Source of the DNA: UBA6770 sp965661115
Lineage (GTDB): Bacteria > Bacteroidota > Bacteroidia > Flavobacteriales_G > Salibacteraceae
Direction of reading: 5' to 3'
NCBI GenBank assembly: GCA_965661115.1
Contig: CBFICO010000029.1
Location: 1-22,027, forward strand
Length of the DNA: 22,027 nt
Part shown: positions 1 to 8,925 of the stretch, in pieces
Layout of the letters: the number at the start of each line of letters is the position of its first letter
How positions within the stretch are numbered: the first letter of the stretch is position 1
Program-made: the position numbers and the translations under genes
The notes under the pieces: generated by a model
Databases searched by the model: none
Seen by the model: the letters and a program-made list of their open reading frames with translations, nothing else
What the model was told of the DNA's origin: nothing

Positions 1-52
1 TTTGTAAAACTAGATAAGTTATATGCAAAAAAAGAGTGATATCATCATTACT

Positions 53-1249
53 TTATAACGCGTCTATAAATTTTGGATAAATCTCTTGAGCTGAGAATTT
101 TCCCTCCCAAAGTGCTCTTGATTTAGCTCCAAATTGAATTCGAAGTTGTTCATTGTTTACCAATTTATCGATTACCTGTACAGCTTCTTCAACTGTAAAA
201 TTAATTGGAAGCACAAAACCATTTTCACCGTGTTCCACAACTTCAGCTGAGCCTCCTGCGTTGGTACAAACAACTGGAAACCCCATACATGCTGCTTCAA
301 TTAAACATGTTGGCAATCCTTCGGTCTCACTAAGGTGTATAAATATTACATCCGAAAAATTATTGTAAAAGTCATAAAGTAGCTGTACATCTTTTTGATG
401 AGCGTGCAACTGATAATAATTATCCCCTAAATTGAGTTTGGCATTATCCATTACAGTTTGCAGTTCTTCTCCTTCACTACCCCAATGATTCCATCTTACT
501 TTGTTTTTTAACTTACCTAAAACTATCGGTATTTGGGATACCCTTTTAAGTTTTATAAGTCTTGATGACGATATAATCGTTAATTCCGTATCAGTAGGTG
601 ACTTCAAATTAATATCCTTCGTTCCTAAATAGCCACATTCTATATGTACACCCGAATGTTTCTTGGATATATAATCTTTTGAAACTATACTATTTGGAAT
701 TAATTGATTTGCTCCTAAAAGTGAAAATTTACGCCAGGGTATAAAACTATCTTCATGCCTTTCCTCATAAACGTCAATACCTAACATCCTTGCCTTTAAC
801 CTTTTTTTACCTTGCCTATCTTGAAGTGCAAAAACGCTCAACCATTCCAAAGACCAATAACTATAATGTTTCGTGGAGCTTGGGTGGTTTTCATTGGATA
901 AATAGATATTCATACCTAGTATTTTGTTCGAATAAATCAGCCACGCTTTTATATTTCGTAGAACTTTATTTAACCCATAATACCTAACATCAATTAAAAA
1001 AATTTTCAACAGAGACAATGAGTTTAAGAGCATTGTTATCCAATCTATGCCCTCTTCTAACTTATGACCATGATAACGAACGATACAATTCTTTGGAAGT
1101 GTTCTAGTATTTTTTTTGTCTCCTTCATAAATAGGATATATCAATATATTATCAAACCTTGAGGTAAGATAAGGCAACTCAGCCATCAAGAACTCTTCTG
1201 AATTGCCATCAGGAAAATTCATAGTATATAAACAAAGGATTTCAGCCAT
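53..1249 (-). CDS. GT4-family (group 1) glycosyltransferase
   Basis: This 398-aa protein probably transfers an activated sugar onto a growing surface polysaccharide in the cytoplasm. The C-terminal half has the GT4 signature: an ETEGLPTCLIE stretch (the E-x7-E pair, roughly residues 309-317) followed by a VCTNAGGSAEVVEHGENG nucleotide-sugar binding region, as in GT-B fold retaining enzymes. The N-terminal half is divergent, as is normal for acceptor domains. It has no signal peptide or clear membrane span. Its ATG overlaps the end of the upstream GT2 gene by 8 bp, which suggests translational coupling, and it is the last gene of the capsule operon visible here. Donor and acceptor sugars cannot be read from the sequence. 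Family assignment is firm; the exact role is inferred from context. Confidence 0.9.
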   Translation of the reverse strand: MAEILCLYTMNFPDGNSEEFLMAELPYLTSRFDNILIYPIYEGDKKNTRTLPKNCIVRYHGHKLEEGIDWITMLLNSLSLLKIFLIDVRYYGLNKVLRNIKAWLIYSNKILGMNIYLSNENHPSSTKHYSYWSLEWLSVFALQDRQGKKRLKARMLGIDVYEERHEDSFIPWRKFSLLGANQLIPNSIVSKDYISKKHSGVHIECGYLGTKDINLKSPTDTELTIISSSRLIKLKRVSQIPIVLGKLKNKVRWNHWGSEGEELQTVMDNAKLNLGDNYYQLHAHQKDVQLLYDFYNNFSDVIFIHLSETEGLPTCLIEAACMGFPVVCTNAGGSAEVVEHGENGFVLPINFTVEEAVQVIDKLVNNEQLRIQFGAKSRALWEGKFSAQEIYPKFIDAL

Positions 1250-2222
1250 AATCCAAATCCCTTAAGATCTTTATAAACGAATATTTAACTAACTTCCAGT
1301 TAAAGGTTCCTGTTCTCAGGCTGATAAACATTGAATTGAATGGCTCAACATCTGCTAAGCGAAATAGCATTCCTAGCCATTTTTTTCTTAGAACTAAACT
1401 TTTTCTTGGTTGAATTCCTGTAATTTTTGCAAACAACTTATACCACTGAATTAAGGTCTTAGTGTTGGTTTCAACAATTTCCTTTGTTGAAACTTGAAAC
1501 AAAATATTTAAAAACTGATTGGATACTATTTTTCCTGTTCGATCTTGGATGATATGAGCGTGAATTGATGCAAGTCTTGTTCGATATGAATCTCTGTTAA
1601 TACTGGTAATGTTTTTTTTATGTAAGCGATACTTAAACAGAACCTCAGGAATAATGTGGGTTTCGGTGTGTTTACTTAGATTATAAAATAACAAGTAGTC
1701 TTCCATATGAGGATAGATACTCTGATATTCAATGTTATATTTTTTTACCAGTGACATTCTAAACATTGATGCCGGATGAGGAATGGGGCTTCCAAACCAA
1801 AACTCCTCCTGAATTTGAATATTACCATCCCAATACTTCCAAAGCTCTTTCTCATTTCCAAAGGTTTGCATCCAGCTTGCTACAACACCTATTTCAGCAT
1901 TATCCTCGAAAACTTTTATACACTTTTCGAATCTATCACTTAAAGAAATATCATCTGCATCCATTCTAGCTAGATATTCTCCTTTTGCATTATTTATTCC
2001 AGTATTTAATGCACCTACTATGCCAGTGTTTTGACTATGCTTTATTAACCTAATCCGTGAGTCCTTTATTTGATTAATTACATCGACTGAGTTATCAGTT
2101 GACTTATCATCAATAACAATTAGTTCAAAATCTGTGAATGTTTGATCCAAAATGGATTGTATTGCAGATTGGATGTATTGCCCTCCATTATAATTAGGTA
2201 GTATAACAGAAATTTTTGGCAA
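1242..2222 (-). CDS. GT2-family glycosyltransferase
   Basis: This 326-aa cytoplasmic glycosyltransferase has the GT-A fold. It starts with the typical ISVILPNYNGG strand, has IDD at residues 37-39 and a metal-binding DADD (the DXD motif) at residues 88-91, preceded by GEYLARM. The C-terminal 100 residues are basic and aromatic, with no clear transmembrane helix. It lies 8 bp downstream of a T9SS cargo gene and overlaps the following GT4 gene, so it belongs to the polysaccharide operon. By family it would use an inverting mechanism and a nucleotide-diphospho sugar. The sugar and linkage are not predictable. Confidence 0.9.
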   Translation of the reverse strand: MPKISVILPNYNGGQYIQSAIQSILDQTFTDFELIVIDDKSTDNSVDVINQIKDSRIRLIKHSQNTGIVGALNTGINNAKGEYLARMDADDISLSDRFEKCIKVFEDNAEIGVVASWMQTFGNEKELWKYWDGNIQIQEEFWFGSPIPHPASMFRMSLVKKYNIEYQSIYPHMEDYLLFYNLSKHTETHIIPEVLFKYRLHKKNITSINRDSYRTRLASIHAHIIQDRTGKIVSNQFLNILFQVSTKEIVETNTKTLIQWYKLFAKITGIQPRKSLVLRKKWLGMLFRLADVEPFNSMFISLRTGTFNWKLVKYSFIKILRDLDYG

Positions 2223-2230
2223 AACCTATT

Positions 2231-4189
2231 CTATTGCTTTACGATTCTTTCGGTTTGAAAAAATGAACCGTTGCTGTGGAAGTTAATATGATAAACACCC
2301 TTTTCAATTCCAGAAAAATCAATGGTTTCATCATTATGTAATTCTCCAGTTTTGATCATTTGACCTTGCAAGGATAAAATGTCGTAAAACATTTGAGTCT
2401 TTGATAGATTCTTTGAATTAATATTTAATAAATTCTTTACTGGATTCGGATAAACTTCAATTATATCGGTCTTTAAAACTTGCTGTTCAATAGAATTGGT
2501 ATCAGAAGAATCCTTTGTGGAACATTCAACCCATGTGATACTGTAAGCTTTTTTTTGTTGCGAGCTTTTATTAGAGATTTCAAGAATGATTGAACCAGTC
2601 TCGATATTTTGATACATAATATTTAGATTGTTCCCATTAACTATTGTTGTGTCCAATCCATAAATAACCTTCCAACTAACCGTATCATACAGGCTAAACT
2701 GGGGTGCTGAAAAGACATAAGTACTATCCTTACATAACTTGGTTTTAAACCTCAAGTCAAAATTTAAGTTTACTGACTGTTCCGTTTTAAGCAAAATACC
2801 GTAGTGGTTGTTTAAAAAGTGACCACGGCCCGATAATCCACTAAAATTGTAAGGTCCCGAGAAAGCTCCAGCCCAAAAGATATCATTGGATTCAGAGTCA
2901 AAATCAAGATCATGAGCCCTATCTCCTAATCCAGGCTCAACAACATTAAAATTGTTGCCTCCGAAATGACTTGACATTTGCATATCCCCTTTTTCATCAA
3001 TGAAACCAAGAAATGCATCCGAACCACCTGTTGCATAATATGTCATTCCATTGAAAGTAACAGAATCTTTAAACATTGCAGATATCCAAACAAAACCATT
3101 CTTATCCAACTCAAGCCCTCCTAAACGGGAGACATCGGCATATACCGTGTTAATTTTTTTTGCATTACCATTTAAATCAGTTTCGATAATAAAGACGTTT
3201 TGTTTGTTAAATGATTGCGCGACAGTGCGCGAAGTATCAAACGCAAAAACAGGTTGATCCAAAATTTTTGCCTTTCCTGTAAACGTTCCTGCAATAAATA
3301 ATCTGTTATTTGATTTCCTTATCCTTTGCGGAAATTCCGTATAACTAGTTCCTGAATGTTTAATCCATATTGGAGATCCGTTAGTAGATACAGCTCCCAC
3401 CGCAAAATCACCCCATTGATTGTTAGTTGCTTGCACTTGAATCGTACCAAGTTGAGAAAGGTAATAAGCACTGGCTGTGAAAAAAATCGTGTCTTCAGCA
3501 AATGTAATTCCTTGAAATGCCAGGGATCCTTTTGCTGACTTAGCCTCATCAGTTAATTTCCAAATCAAATTACCAGACAAATCAAATTTCAATATAAACC
3601 CACCACCACCAGTGAGCGAATCTGAATCGAAGTAAAGTGCTCTTTCAGTATAGCTACCCGCAAGGTAGATATGATTCTTAAATACTGAAACATCATTGAT
3701 ATATGCTCCATTCACAGAACTAAATTTCTTGAGCCAAATACAAGTACCCGTTGGGTTAAATTTTGCGAGAAAAGAATCATGTTTCCCAAGACCTTTTATG
3801 ATTTTACCATCAATGTTTAACGAATCAAAAAACTCTCCTTGTACATAGATATTTCCTAATTCATCAGCGGTCATATTCCATACTTGCTCACTTTTTGAGG
3901 TTCCAAAATGCTTAACCCAGAGCATCTTACCATTGGTCTTCTCATATTTAGCAATATACATATCTCTACTTCCATACCAATTTGGGATGATTATAGTATC
4001 AATGCCAGAAACATAATAACTAGGCGACCTATGCCTTCCACCAGCATATACATAATCGTCAGTAACTACAACCGCCCTTGTATAATTATTTCCAGAAGTT
4101 ACTGTTTTTGCAACCCATTTGTGATCTTGTGCATTAACTACAAATGCAGAATGTAGCAACAGATAAACCGTTAATAACAGACTTCTCAT
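2231..4189 (-). CDS. Secreted protein with T9SS type A sorting domain
   Basis: This 652-aa protein has a cleavable signal peptide (residues 1-20, ending VVNA before QD) and a C-terminal type IX secretion signal from about residue 575. The signal starts with IEVYPNPVKNLLNI, has a GVYHINF strand, and ends in a basic IVKQ. Between them are repeated strands of the type YIAKYEKTNGKMLWVKHFG and FLAKFNPTGTCIWLKKF, resembling SBBP/beta-propeller repeats in many Bacteroidota exoproteins. It should cross the outer membrane by T9SS and be anchored or released. Its position is odd: it sits between the ABC exporter ATPase (22 bp upstream) and two glycosyltransferases in a polysaccharide operon. No catalytic motif is visible, so a structural or binding role is only a guess. 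Confidence 0.9.
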   Translation of the reverse strand: MRSLLLTVYLLLHSAFVVNAQDHKWVAKTVTSGNNYTRAVVVTDDYVYAGGRHRSPSYYVSGIDTIIIPNWYGSRDMYIAKYEKTNGKMLWVKHFGTSKSEQVWNMTADELGNIYVQGEFFDSLNIDGKIIKGLGKHDSFLAKFNPTGTCIWLKKFSSVNGAYINDVSVFKNHIYLAGSYTERALYFDSDSLTGGGGFILKFDLSGNLIWKLTDEAKSAKGSLAFQGITFAEDTIFFTASAYYLSQLGTIQVQATNNQWGDFAVGAVSTNGSPIWIKHSGTSYTEFPQRIRKSNNRLFIAGTFTGKAKILDQPVFAFDTSRTVAQSFNKQNVFIIETDLNGNAKKINTVYADVSRLGGLELDKNGFVWISAMFKDSVTFNGMTYYATGGSDAFLGFIDEKGDMQMSSHFGGNNFNVVEPGLGDRAHDLDFDSESNDIFWAGAFSGPYNFSGLSGRGHFLNNHYGILLKTEQSVNLNFDLRFKTKLCKDSTYVFSAPQFSLYDTVSWKVIYGLDTTIVNGNNLNIMYQNIETGSIILEISNKSSQQKKAYSITWVECSTKDSSDTNSIEQQVLKTDIIEVYPNPVKNLLNINSKNLSKTQMFYDILSLQGQMIKTGELHNDETIDFSGIEKGVYHINFHSNGSFFQTERIVKQ

Positions 4190-4211
4190 ACAATAAATTT
4201 ACACAAACTTA

Positions 4212-5492
4212 TTAAGATTTAAATGTAACTTCCCACTCAGAATTAAGAAAAAACTGACCATGCGCTTTAGATAAATTCCTATTCACAACCGCGGCAGAAT
4301 CAGAAACTTCGAAAACGTTAAATGGATCAGTAACAATAAAATGCTGCATCCAATCAGGGCTAGCAATGTAAAGTTGCATACGATATTTTCCCGGATAAAA
4401 TCTAATATCAGGAATGTCCAACCTAACTTTTCCCTTCATATTATTGGTAGGTATTAGATCCCCTTTATCCGATATAGCCTCATTACTCAAGAATCTATCT
4501 TCATCGTCTAAAATTCTAAAAGCAACGTTAACTGTATTTAAATCAATGGGTTGCTTAAAGAAATATTCAAAAGTTAGCTTAAAGTTATCACCAATATTCA
4601 AATAACTTTTCTTTTCACCATTTACACAAACTTCAAAATTACTTAGCTTCATTTGAGTTGATTCGAAAGAAAGTTGCTCAAAATAACTAGCATTAACGGT
4701 CACCTCATTTTCAAGATATCTGTCTATGGCTGCTCCAGTGTCTCCGTTAAATACTAACTCACCGTTTTCAATTACCACGCACCGTGTGCATAAATTGCGC
4801 ACCGCATTCATATTGTGGCTAACAAAAAGCACTGTTCGACCTGATTTACTCACCTCGTTCATTTTGCCTAGGCACTTTTTTTGGAACTCAATATCTCCAA
4901 CAGCCAAAACCTCATCCACAATTAAAATTTCAGGTTCAAGATGTGCTGCCACCGCAAAACCCAATCGCACCATCATTCCTGAAGAATAGCGTTTTACAGG
5001 CGTATCTATATACCGCTCCACACCAGCAAAATCCACAATTTCGTTAAACTTTGATCGGATTTCTTGTTTCGTCATACCTAAAATGGCGCCGTTCAAATAC
5101 ACATTCTCTCGCCCCGTTAATTCAGGATGAAAACCAGTCCCTACCTCTAACAATGCCGCGATTCTGCCATTGGCTAAAATCCTTCCCGAGGTTGGACCAG
5201 TAACTTTCGATAAAATTTTTAACAACGTCGATTTTCCAGCACCATTTTTTCCAATAATACCCAATACTTCTCCTTGCTGAACCTCAAAAGAGATGTCTTT
5301 TAACGCCCAAACAAAGGCAGAGTCTCCTTTCTGAGTTCTATCATTAGCTTCACCAATCTTTAAGTTAGGATCTTCTTTTCCTCTAAATTTAGCCCACCAT
5401 CTGTTTAAATCATGAGATATGGTTCCTGTACCTACTTCACCTAAACGGTACTGTTTACTTACGTTTTCTAATCTAAGTATTGTTTTTGCCAA
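4212..5492 (-). CDS. wzt: Polysaccharide ABC exporter, ATP-binding subunit (Wzt type)
   Basis: This is the ATPase of an ABC-2 exporter moving lipid-linked polysaccharide across the inner membrane. Of 426 aa, the first 245 or so form the nucleotide-binding domain: Walker A GKNGAGKST at 81-89, signature YSSGM at 169-173, Walker B ILIVDE at 189-194 and the switch histidine in SHN at about 226. An insert of about 40 residues (22-60) precedes the VWALKDISFEV strand, as in KpsT/Wzt/TagH-type ATPases. Residues 250-426 form an extra beta-rich domain of the Wzt C-terminal type, which in known systems binds the modified chain end of the glycan. The permease gene is 11 bp upstream. The presence of the C-terminal domain suggests a chain that is capped or otherwise recognised before export. 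Confidence 0.95.
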   Translation of the reverse strand: MAKTILRLENVSKQYRLGEVGTGTISHDLNRWWAKFRGKEDPNLKIGEANDRTQKGDSAFVWALKDISFEVQQGEVLGIIGKNGAGKSTLLKILSKVTGPTSGRILANGRIAALLEVGTGFHPELTGRENVYLNGAILGMTKQEIRSKFNEIVDFAGVERYIDTPVKRYSSGMMVRLGFAVAAHLEPEILIVDEVLAVGDIEFQKKCLGKMNEVSKSGRTVLFVSHNMNAVRNLCTRCVVIENGELVFNGDTGAAIDRYLENEVTVNASYFEQLSFESTQMKLSNFEVCVNGEKKSYLNIGDNFKLTFEYFFKQPIDLNTVNVAFRILDDEDRFLSNEAISDKGDLIPTNNMKGKVRLDIPDIRFYPGKYRMQLYIASPDWMQHFIVTDPFNVFEVSDSAAVVNRNLSKAHGQFFLNSEWEVTFKS

Positions 5493-5503
5493 AGCCGTAT
5501 CAT

Positions 5504-6340
5504 TTAGACAGTGTCCATAAAATTCTTTTCAGTTCGATTAAAAACTATTGCACCTAAAAAAAACAAGACCAATCCAAGAAAAGCGGAATAGATTAATCCA
5601 TTAACAGGTATCCCACCAGAACCAAGTATTCCGAATCGGAAAGATTCAATAATTGAACTCATTGGATTTAGAATTATAATCAACTTAAAATTTCCAGATA
5701 AGCTGGAAAGTGGAAAAATGACAGAGGAAGCGTACATAAGTAACTGCACACCAAATTGAATTAAAAACTGTAAATCACGATATTTGGTGGTTAAAGCCGA
5801 AACAAGTAAACCAGCTCCCAATCCCAACATAGCAATAATAACCAGTAATACCGGAAAAAGAAACAACCCACTGGTAGGCGCAATGTCTGAACCTTCCAAC
5901 ACAAAATATAGCATTATTAAAGTAAACAAGGTTAATTGAACAACTAACTTAAGAAGGTTGGTTACCACAATAGATAAGGGCAGTACAATTCTGGGGAAAT
6001 AAACCTTTCCAAACAAGGAAGCGTTCTTTGTAAAGGTAGCTGAAGTTTGGTTTACTGCATCAGAGAAGTATGTCCACAATACGATTCCAGACAAATAAAA
6101 CAATAAATGTGGTACCCCATCAGAAGATAAATTGGCCACTCTACCAAAAATAAATACATAGGTAAGTGTCATAAGCAATGGCTGAATAAAAAACCAGAGT
6201 GGTCCTAGAATGGTTTGCTTATAAAACGAGACAAAGTCACGTTTTACGAATAACATAAGTAAATCCCGATATGCCCATATTTCTGACAACCTCAAACTAA
6301 AACCACTAGCTTGGGATTCAATTTTATATCGCCATTCCAT
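5504..6340 (-). CDS. wzm: Polysaccharide ABC exporter, permease subunit (Wzm type)
   Basis: This 278-aa integral membrane protein of the ABC-2 family forms the channel half of the polysaccharide exporter. It opens with an amphipathic stretch and the family-typical LLMLFVKRDFVSFYKQTILGPLW region, followed by about six hydrophobic helices. The NPMSSIIESFRFGILG segment near residues 225-240 is characteristic of Wzm/RfbA-type permeases. It lies 17 bp after the chain-length/kinase gene and 11 bp before the matching ATPase, so the two subunits are co-translated. Whether the cargo is O-antigen, capsule or another glycan cannot be told. Confidence 0.95.
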   Translation of the reverse strand: MEWRYKIESQASGFSLRLSEIWAYRDLLMLFVKRDFVSFYKQTILGPLWFFIQPLLMTLTYVFIFGRVANLSSDGVPHLLFYLSGIVLWTYFSDAVNQTSATFTKNASLFGKVYFPRIVLPLSIVVTNLLKLVVQLTLFTLIMLYFVLEGSDIAPTSGLFLFPVLLVIIAMLGLGAGLLVSALTTKYRDLQFLIQFGVQLLMYASSVIFPLSSLSGNFKLIIILNPMSSIIESFRFGILGSGGIPVNGLIYSAFLGLVLFFLGAIVFNRTEKNFMDTV

Positions 6341-6357
6341 TGCTCTACGAGGGTAGT

Positions 6358-8757
6358 TTATTTATCACCAACTTCTCCATAAGTATTTCCATAGCCGTAG
6401 CCGTAGCCATAGCCATAGCCGTAGCCGTAACCGTAACCGTAACCGTAACCGTATTTAGAGTAATAATATTTTAGTTTATTGCTCTTAATTCCATTCAAAA
6501 CAAATCCTGCATTTTTTAATTTATTCTTCTGTACAAATTCAGAAATATTTTCAATACTTCTATTGTAAGCGTTTTTCTGTTTAATTACAATCATAGCAAT
6601 GTCAGAATACGCAGTTAAAGAAATGGCATCAGATAAGTAACCAGCTGGTGGAGTGTCAATTATAACAAAATCAAATTTATTGCGTGCATCCTCAAAGAAT
6701 TTTTTTGCCGAGTCTCTAAGTATTAATTCTGAAGCATTCGGAGGTACAGGCCCAGAACTAATAACCGACAAATTCTCGAAATTAGTTTTCCTGACAACTT
6801 CAGACAGACTTTTTTGATTTATTAAAATATTACTCGTACCCTCCTTATTTTCAATACTCACTGCTTTATGAACTCTGGGTTTATGTAAATCAAAATCGAC
6901 CAACAAAACATTGTTTCCTGCTGCAGAAAGTATCAAGGCTAGATTAAAAGAATTAAAAGTTTTTCCTTCTCCTGGAAGCATTGAGGTAACTAATATTACA
7001 TTTGATGCTGTCTCAGCAGTATCGGATTTAAGCATAAATCGAATGTTACTTCTGATTACCCTAAAGGATTCTGCCAAATTACTTTTTAAAGATTCTGTCA
7101 CTTTTCCATAACCGTCAGAGTTCTCGATTAAAGGGATCCCTCCAAATACAGGCACCGTTGTTTTGTCGGCCAACTCTTTTACATTCTTGATCTTTTTGAA
7201 AAATAAGTCTCTGATCAATGCAATTACAAACGCAACCATCAACCCAACAAGAAGGGCAATACTTTTTATTTTCCCTTTATTAGGAGATAATATTCCTGCA
7301 GTTTTTGCCCGTTCCAATACACGTACTTCGGAGACTATACCACCCTCTGCAATAATGGTTTCCGCTCTTTTTTCTAGCAAAAAGAGATACAACTTCTCAT
7401 TTACTTGTAACCTCCGTTCAATGTTCAACAGTTGCCGTTGGTCTTTTGGAACCCCCATCAACTTTCGTTCAAATCGACCAATCTCCTTTTCTACATTTTT
7501 AAGCTTTTCGGTGTAGGCCTTCTCAGAATTCTGTAAATACGTCAATAGATCGGAACGCAATTGTTCAATTTTACCATCCAACTGCTGAATAATTACCGCA
7601 CTTTTTTTAGCATCAAACAACCTTTCACTGCGCTCAATTTGAATCGAATAAAACTCATTTATAGATTTATTCAAATAATCATCTCCCTCCACTAAGTAAA
7701 GTGCAGGTGGAAGTAGGGTTTCTTCTCCTATGTTTAAGATGTAAGCTCGTAAATCTTGTATGGAACGCAAATTAATGGTTATGTTACTCCTCAAAGACTC
7801 CATTTCTAGCAGCTGATTGAAATATTCGGTCTCCTCTTTATTGAGATTTAGAATTGATTTAGACTCTCGATACAGTTCCAAATCCTGTTCAATTTTATCC
7901 AGTATTTGAATAACATCGTTGATTTGATTATCGATAAACTGTTGTGTATTGTGATTGATATTCAGCTTATTCTGTAAATTGTAATCTATAAATACAGCCG
8001 CTAGTGTATCTAAAAAAGCTGACGCTCTTGCGGGAATAACATCACTGCAGGTCAGCTCCAATATACTAGTCCAATCTAAGCTCTCAATTTGCAAACTACT
8101 TTTATAGCGTTCTACTAATCCATTTAAGTCATTTATGACAAACTCGTAGTTGATATCAACCAATTGTGCTAATGAAGTTGCATTTAAAAATGGAGCTTTA
8201 TCAATTTTGAAATTAAACCCCCTATCGTAAATCATTTCACCAAACCTATATTGTTTGCGTATTTCCTCCCCATTAACATTAATTGTTAACTCATATGTCT
8301 GAGCATCTACAAAGCGAAAAGAAAACAGAGTATTCTTTAGTGCTGAGCCTTCAGTTCCAATGTTTACCCGAAAAGGAAGATTTGAATACACTTCGGACTT
8401 TTTGATGCGACCAACGATGTAATAAGAAACATCTACTCCTAATTTTAGTAGGGAATTACGTATAATTCCGCTTGATAATAAAACACGTTTTTGACTTTCT
8501 ATTCTGTCATATGAAGCAAACGAGTTGCCTACACCCAATCCTTTATTGAGACTATTTTGATAGTCGTAAACCTCTTCCGATTTTAACAGCACCTGTGACT
8601 TAGATGCAAATACCGTTGGTTGTCTATGAATATACAGTAGAGACAACAAAAATAGAATCAGAGGAAGCAAAGTCAGTAGCAAAAAATGCGAGGTAAAGAA
8701 TCGCACCACCTTGTAAAATTCTTCCAATTCTATGACACTTGAAGTTTTGTTTGCCAT
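6358..8757 (-). CDS. Wzz-type chain-length protein fused to BY-kinase
   Basis: This 799-aa inner-membrane protein probably controls polysaccharide chain length and export by tyrosine autophosphorylation. It has a Wzz domain with a first membrane helix at about residues 24-44, a long periplasmic coiled coil (about 270-440), and a second helix at about 498-518 (IALLVGLMVAFVIALI). The cytoplasmic CpsD/CapB-like kinase follows: Walker A with GEGKT near 596-600, Walker A' LLVDFDLHKP near 618-627, Walker B FDFVIIDTPP near 694-703. The tail is a tyrosine cluster: YYYSK, then 11 tandem Tyr-Gly pairs, then NTYGE. It is first in a six-gene operon and has a good promoter. The (YG)11 tail is encoded by a hexanucleotide tandem repeat that could change length. 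Confidence 0.95.
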   Translation of the reverse strand: MANKTSSVIELEEFYKVVRFFTSHFLLLTLLPLILFLLSLLYIHRQPTVFASKSQVLLKSEEVYDYQNSLNKGLGVGNSFASYDRIESQKRVLLSSGIIRNSLLKLGVDVSYYIVGRIKKSEVYSNLPFRVNIGTEGSALKNTLFSFRFVDAQTYELTINVNGEEIRKQYRFGEMIYDRGFNFKIDKAPFLNATSLAQLVDINYEFVINDLNGLVERYKSSLQIESLDWTSILELTCSDVIPARASAFLDTLAAVFIDYNLQNKLNINHNTQQFIDNQINDVIQILDKIEQDLELYRESKSILNLNKEETEYFNQLLEMESLRSNITINLRSIQDLRAYILNIGEETLLPPALYLVEGDDYLNKSINEFYSIQIERSERLFDAKKSAVIIQQLDGKIEQLRSDLLTYLQNSEKAYTEKLKNVEKEIGRFERKLMGVPKDQRQLLNIERRLQVNEKLYLFLLEKRAETIIAEGGIVSEVRVLERAKTAGILSPNKGKIKSIALLVGLMVAFVIALIRDLFFKKIKNVKELADKTTVPVFGGIPLIENSDGYGKVTESLKSNLAESFRVIRSNIRFMLKSDTAETASNVILVTSMLPGEGKTFNSFNLALILSAAGNNVLLVDFDLHKPRVHKAVSIENKEGTSNILINQKSLSEVVRKTNFENLSVISSGPVPPNASELILRDSAKKFFEDARNKFDFVIIDTPPAGYLSDAISLTAYSDIAMIVIKQKNAYNRSIENISEFVQKNKLKNAGFVLNGIKSNKLKYYYSKYGYGYGYGYGYGYGYGYGYGYGNTYGEVGDK
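6388..6453 (-). repeat. Hexanucleotide tandem repeat encoding (Tyr-Gly)11
   Basis: Eleven consecutive 6-bp units of the form TAY-GGN occupy 66 bp at the 3' end of the BY-kinase gene. On the coding strand the order is four TACGGT, two TACGGC, two TATGGC, two TACGGC and one TATGGA. Units are identical in blocks, which suggests duplication by slippage. Each unit adds one tyrosine to the kinase tail without changing the frame. Confidence 0.97.
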
Positions 8758-8775
8758 ATTTCCTTAATGAGAGCG

Positions 8776-8804
8776 CAAATATAACCGAGCTGGATAATAA
8801 ACAA
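8776..8804 (-). promoter_or_regulatory. Bacteroidota promoter of the polysaccharide operon
   Basis: On the minus strand a TATATTTG box (8783-8776) matches the Bacteroidota -7 consensus TAnnTTTG, and a TTG (8804-8802) lies 18 bp upstream as the -33 element. Transcription would start near 8769, about 12 bases before the ATG at 8757, giving a very short leader. No Shine-Dalgarno sequence is present, as is usual in this phylum. Confidence 0.65.
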
Positions 8805-8898
8805 TATCAATTATAAACAGTTGAAGAATAGAATTATTGGAGGTCAAAAACAAAAAAATCTACTCTATTTTACAAACCAAGTTAAAAAAGATTCGTTG

Positions 8899-8906
8899 TA
8901 TATTTG
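8899..8906 (+). promoter_or_regulatory. Likely -7 box for the large secreted protein
   Basis: TATATTTG matches TAnnTTTG and stands 19 bases before the ATG at 8926, the same spacing as on the divergent side (18 bases). No TTG occurs at the expected -33 distance, so the promoter is only half supported. The intergenic region 8758-8925 would thus hold two divergent promoters. Confidence 0.5.
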
Positions 8907-8925
8907 ACAGAACTTAAATTGTGCT

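Noticed and set aside
1..52. A further gene at the left edge
   Set aside because: Only 52 bases lie downstream of the GT4 stop and no coding signal can be judged there.
7163..7516. Open frame of 117 codons on the plus strand within the BY-kinase gene
   Set aside because: It is opposite a well-supported coding frame and has no recognisable domain or start signal.
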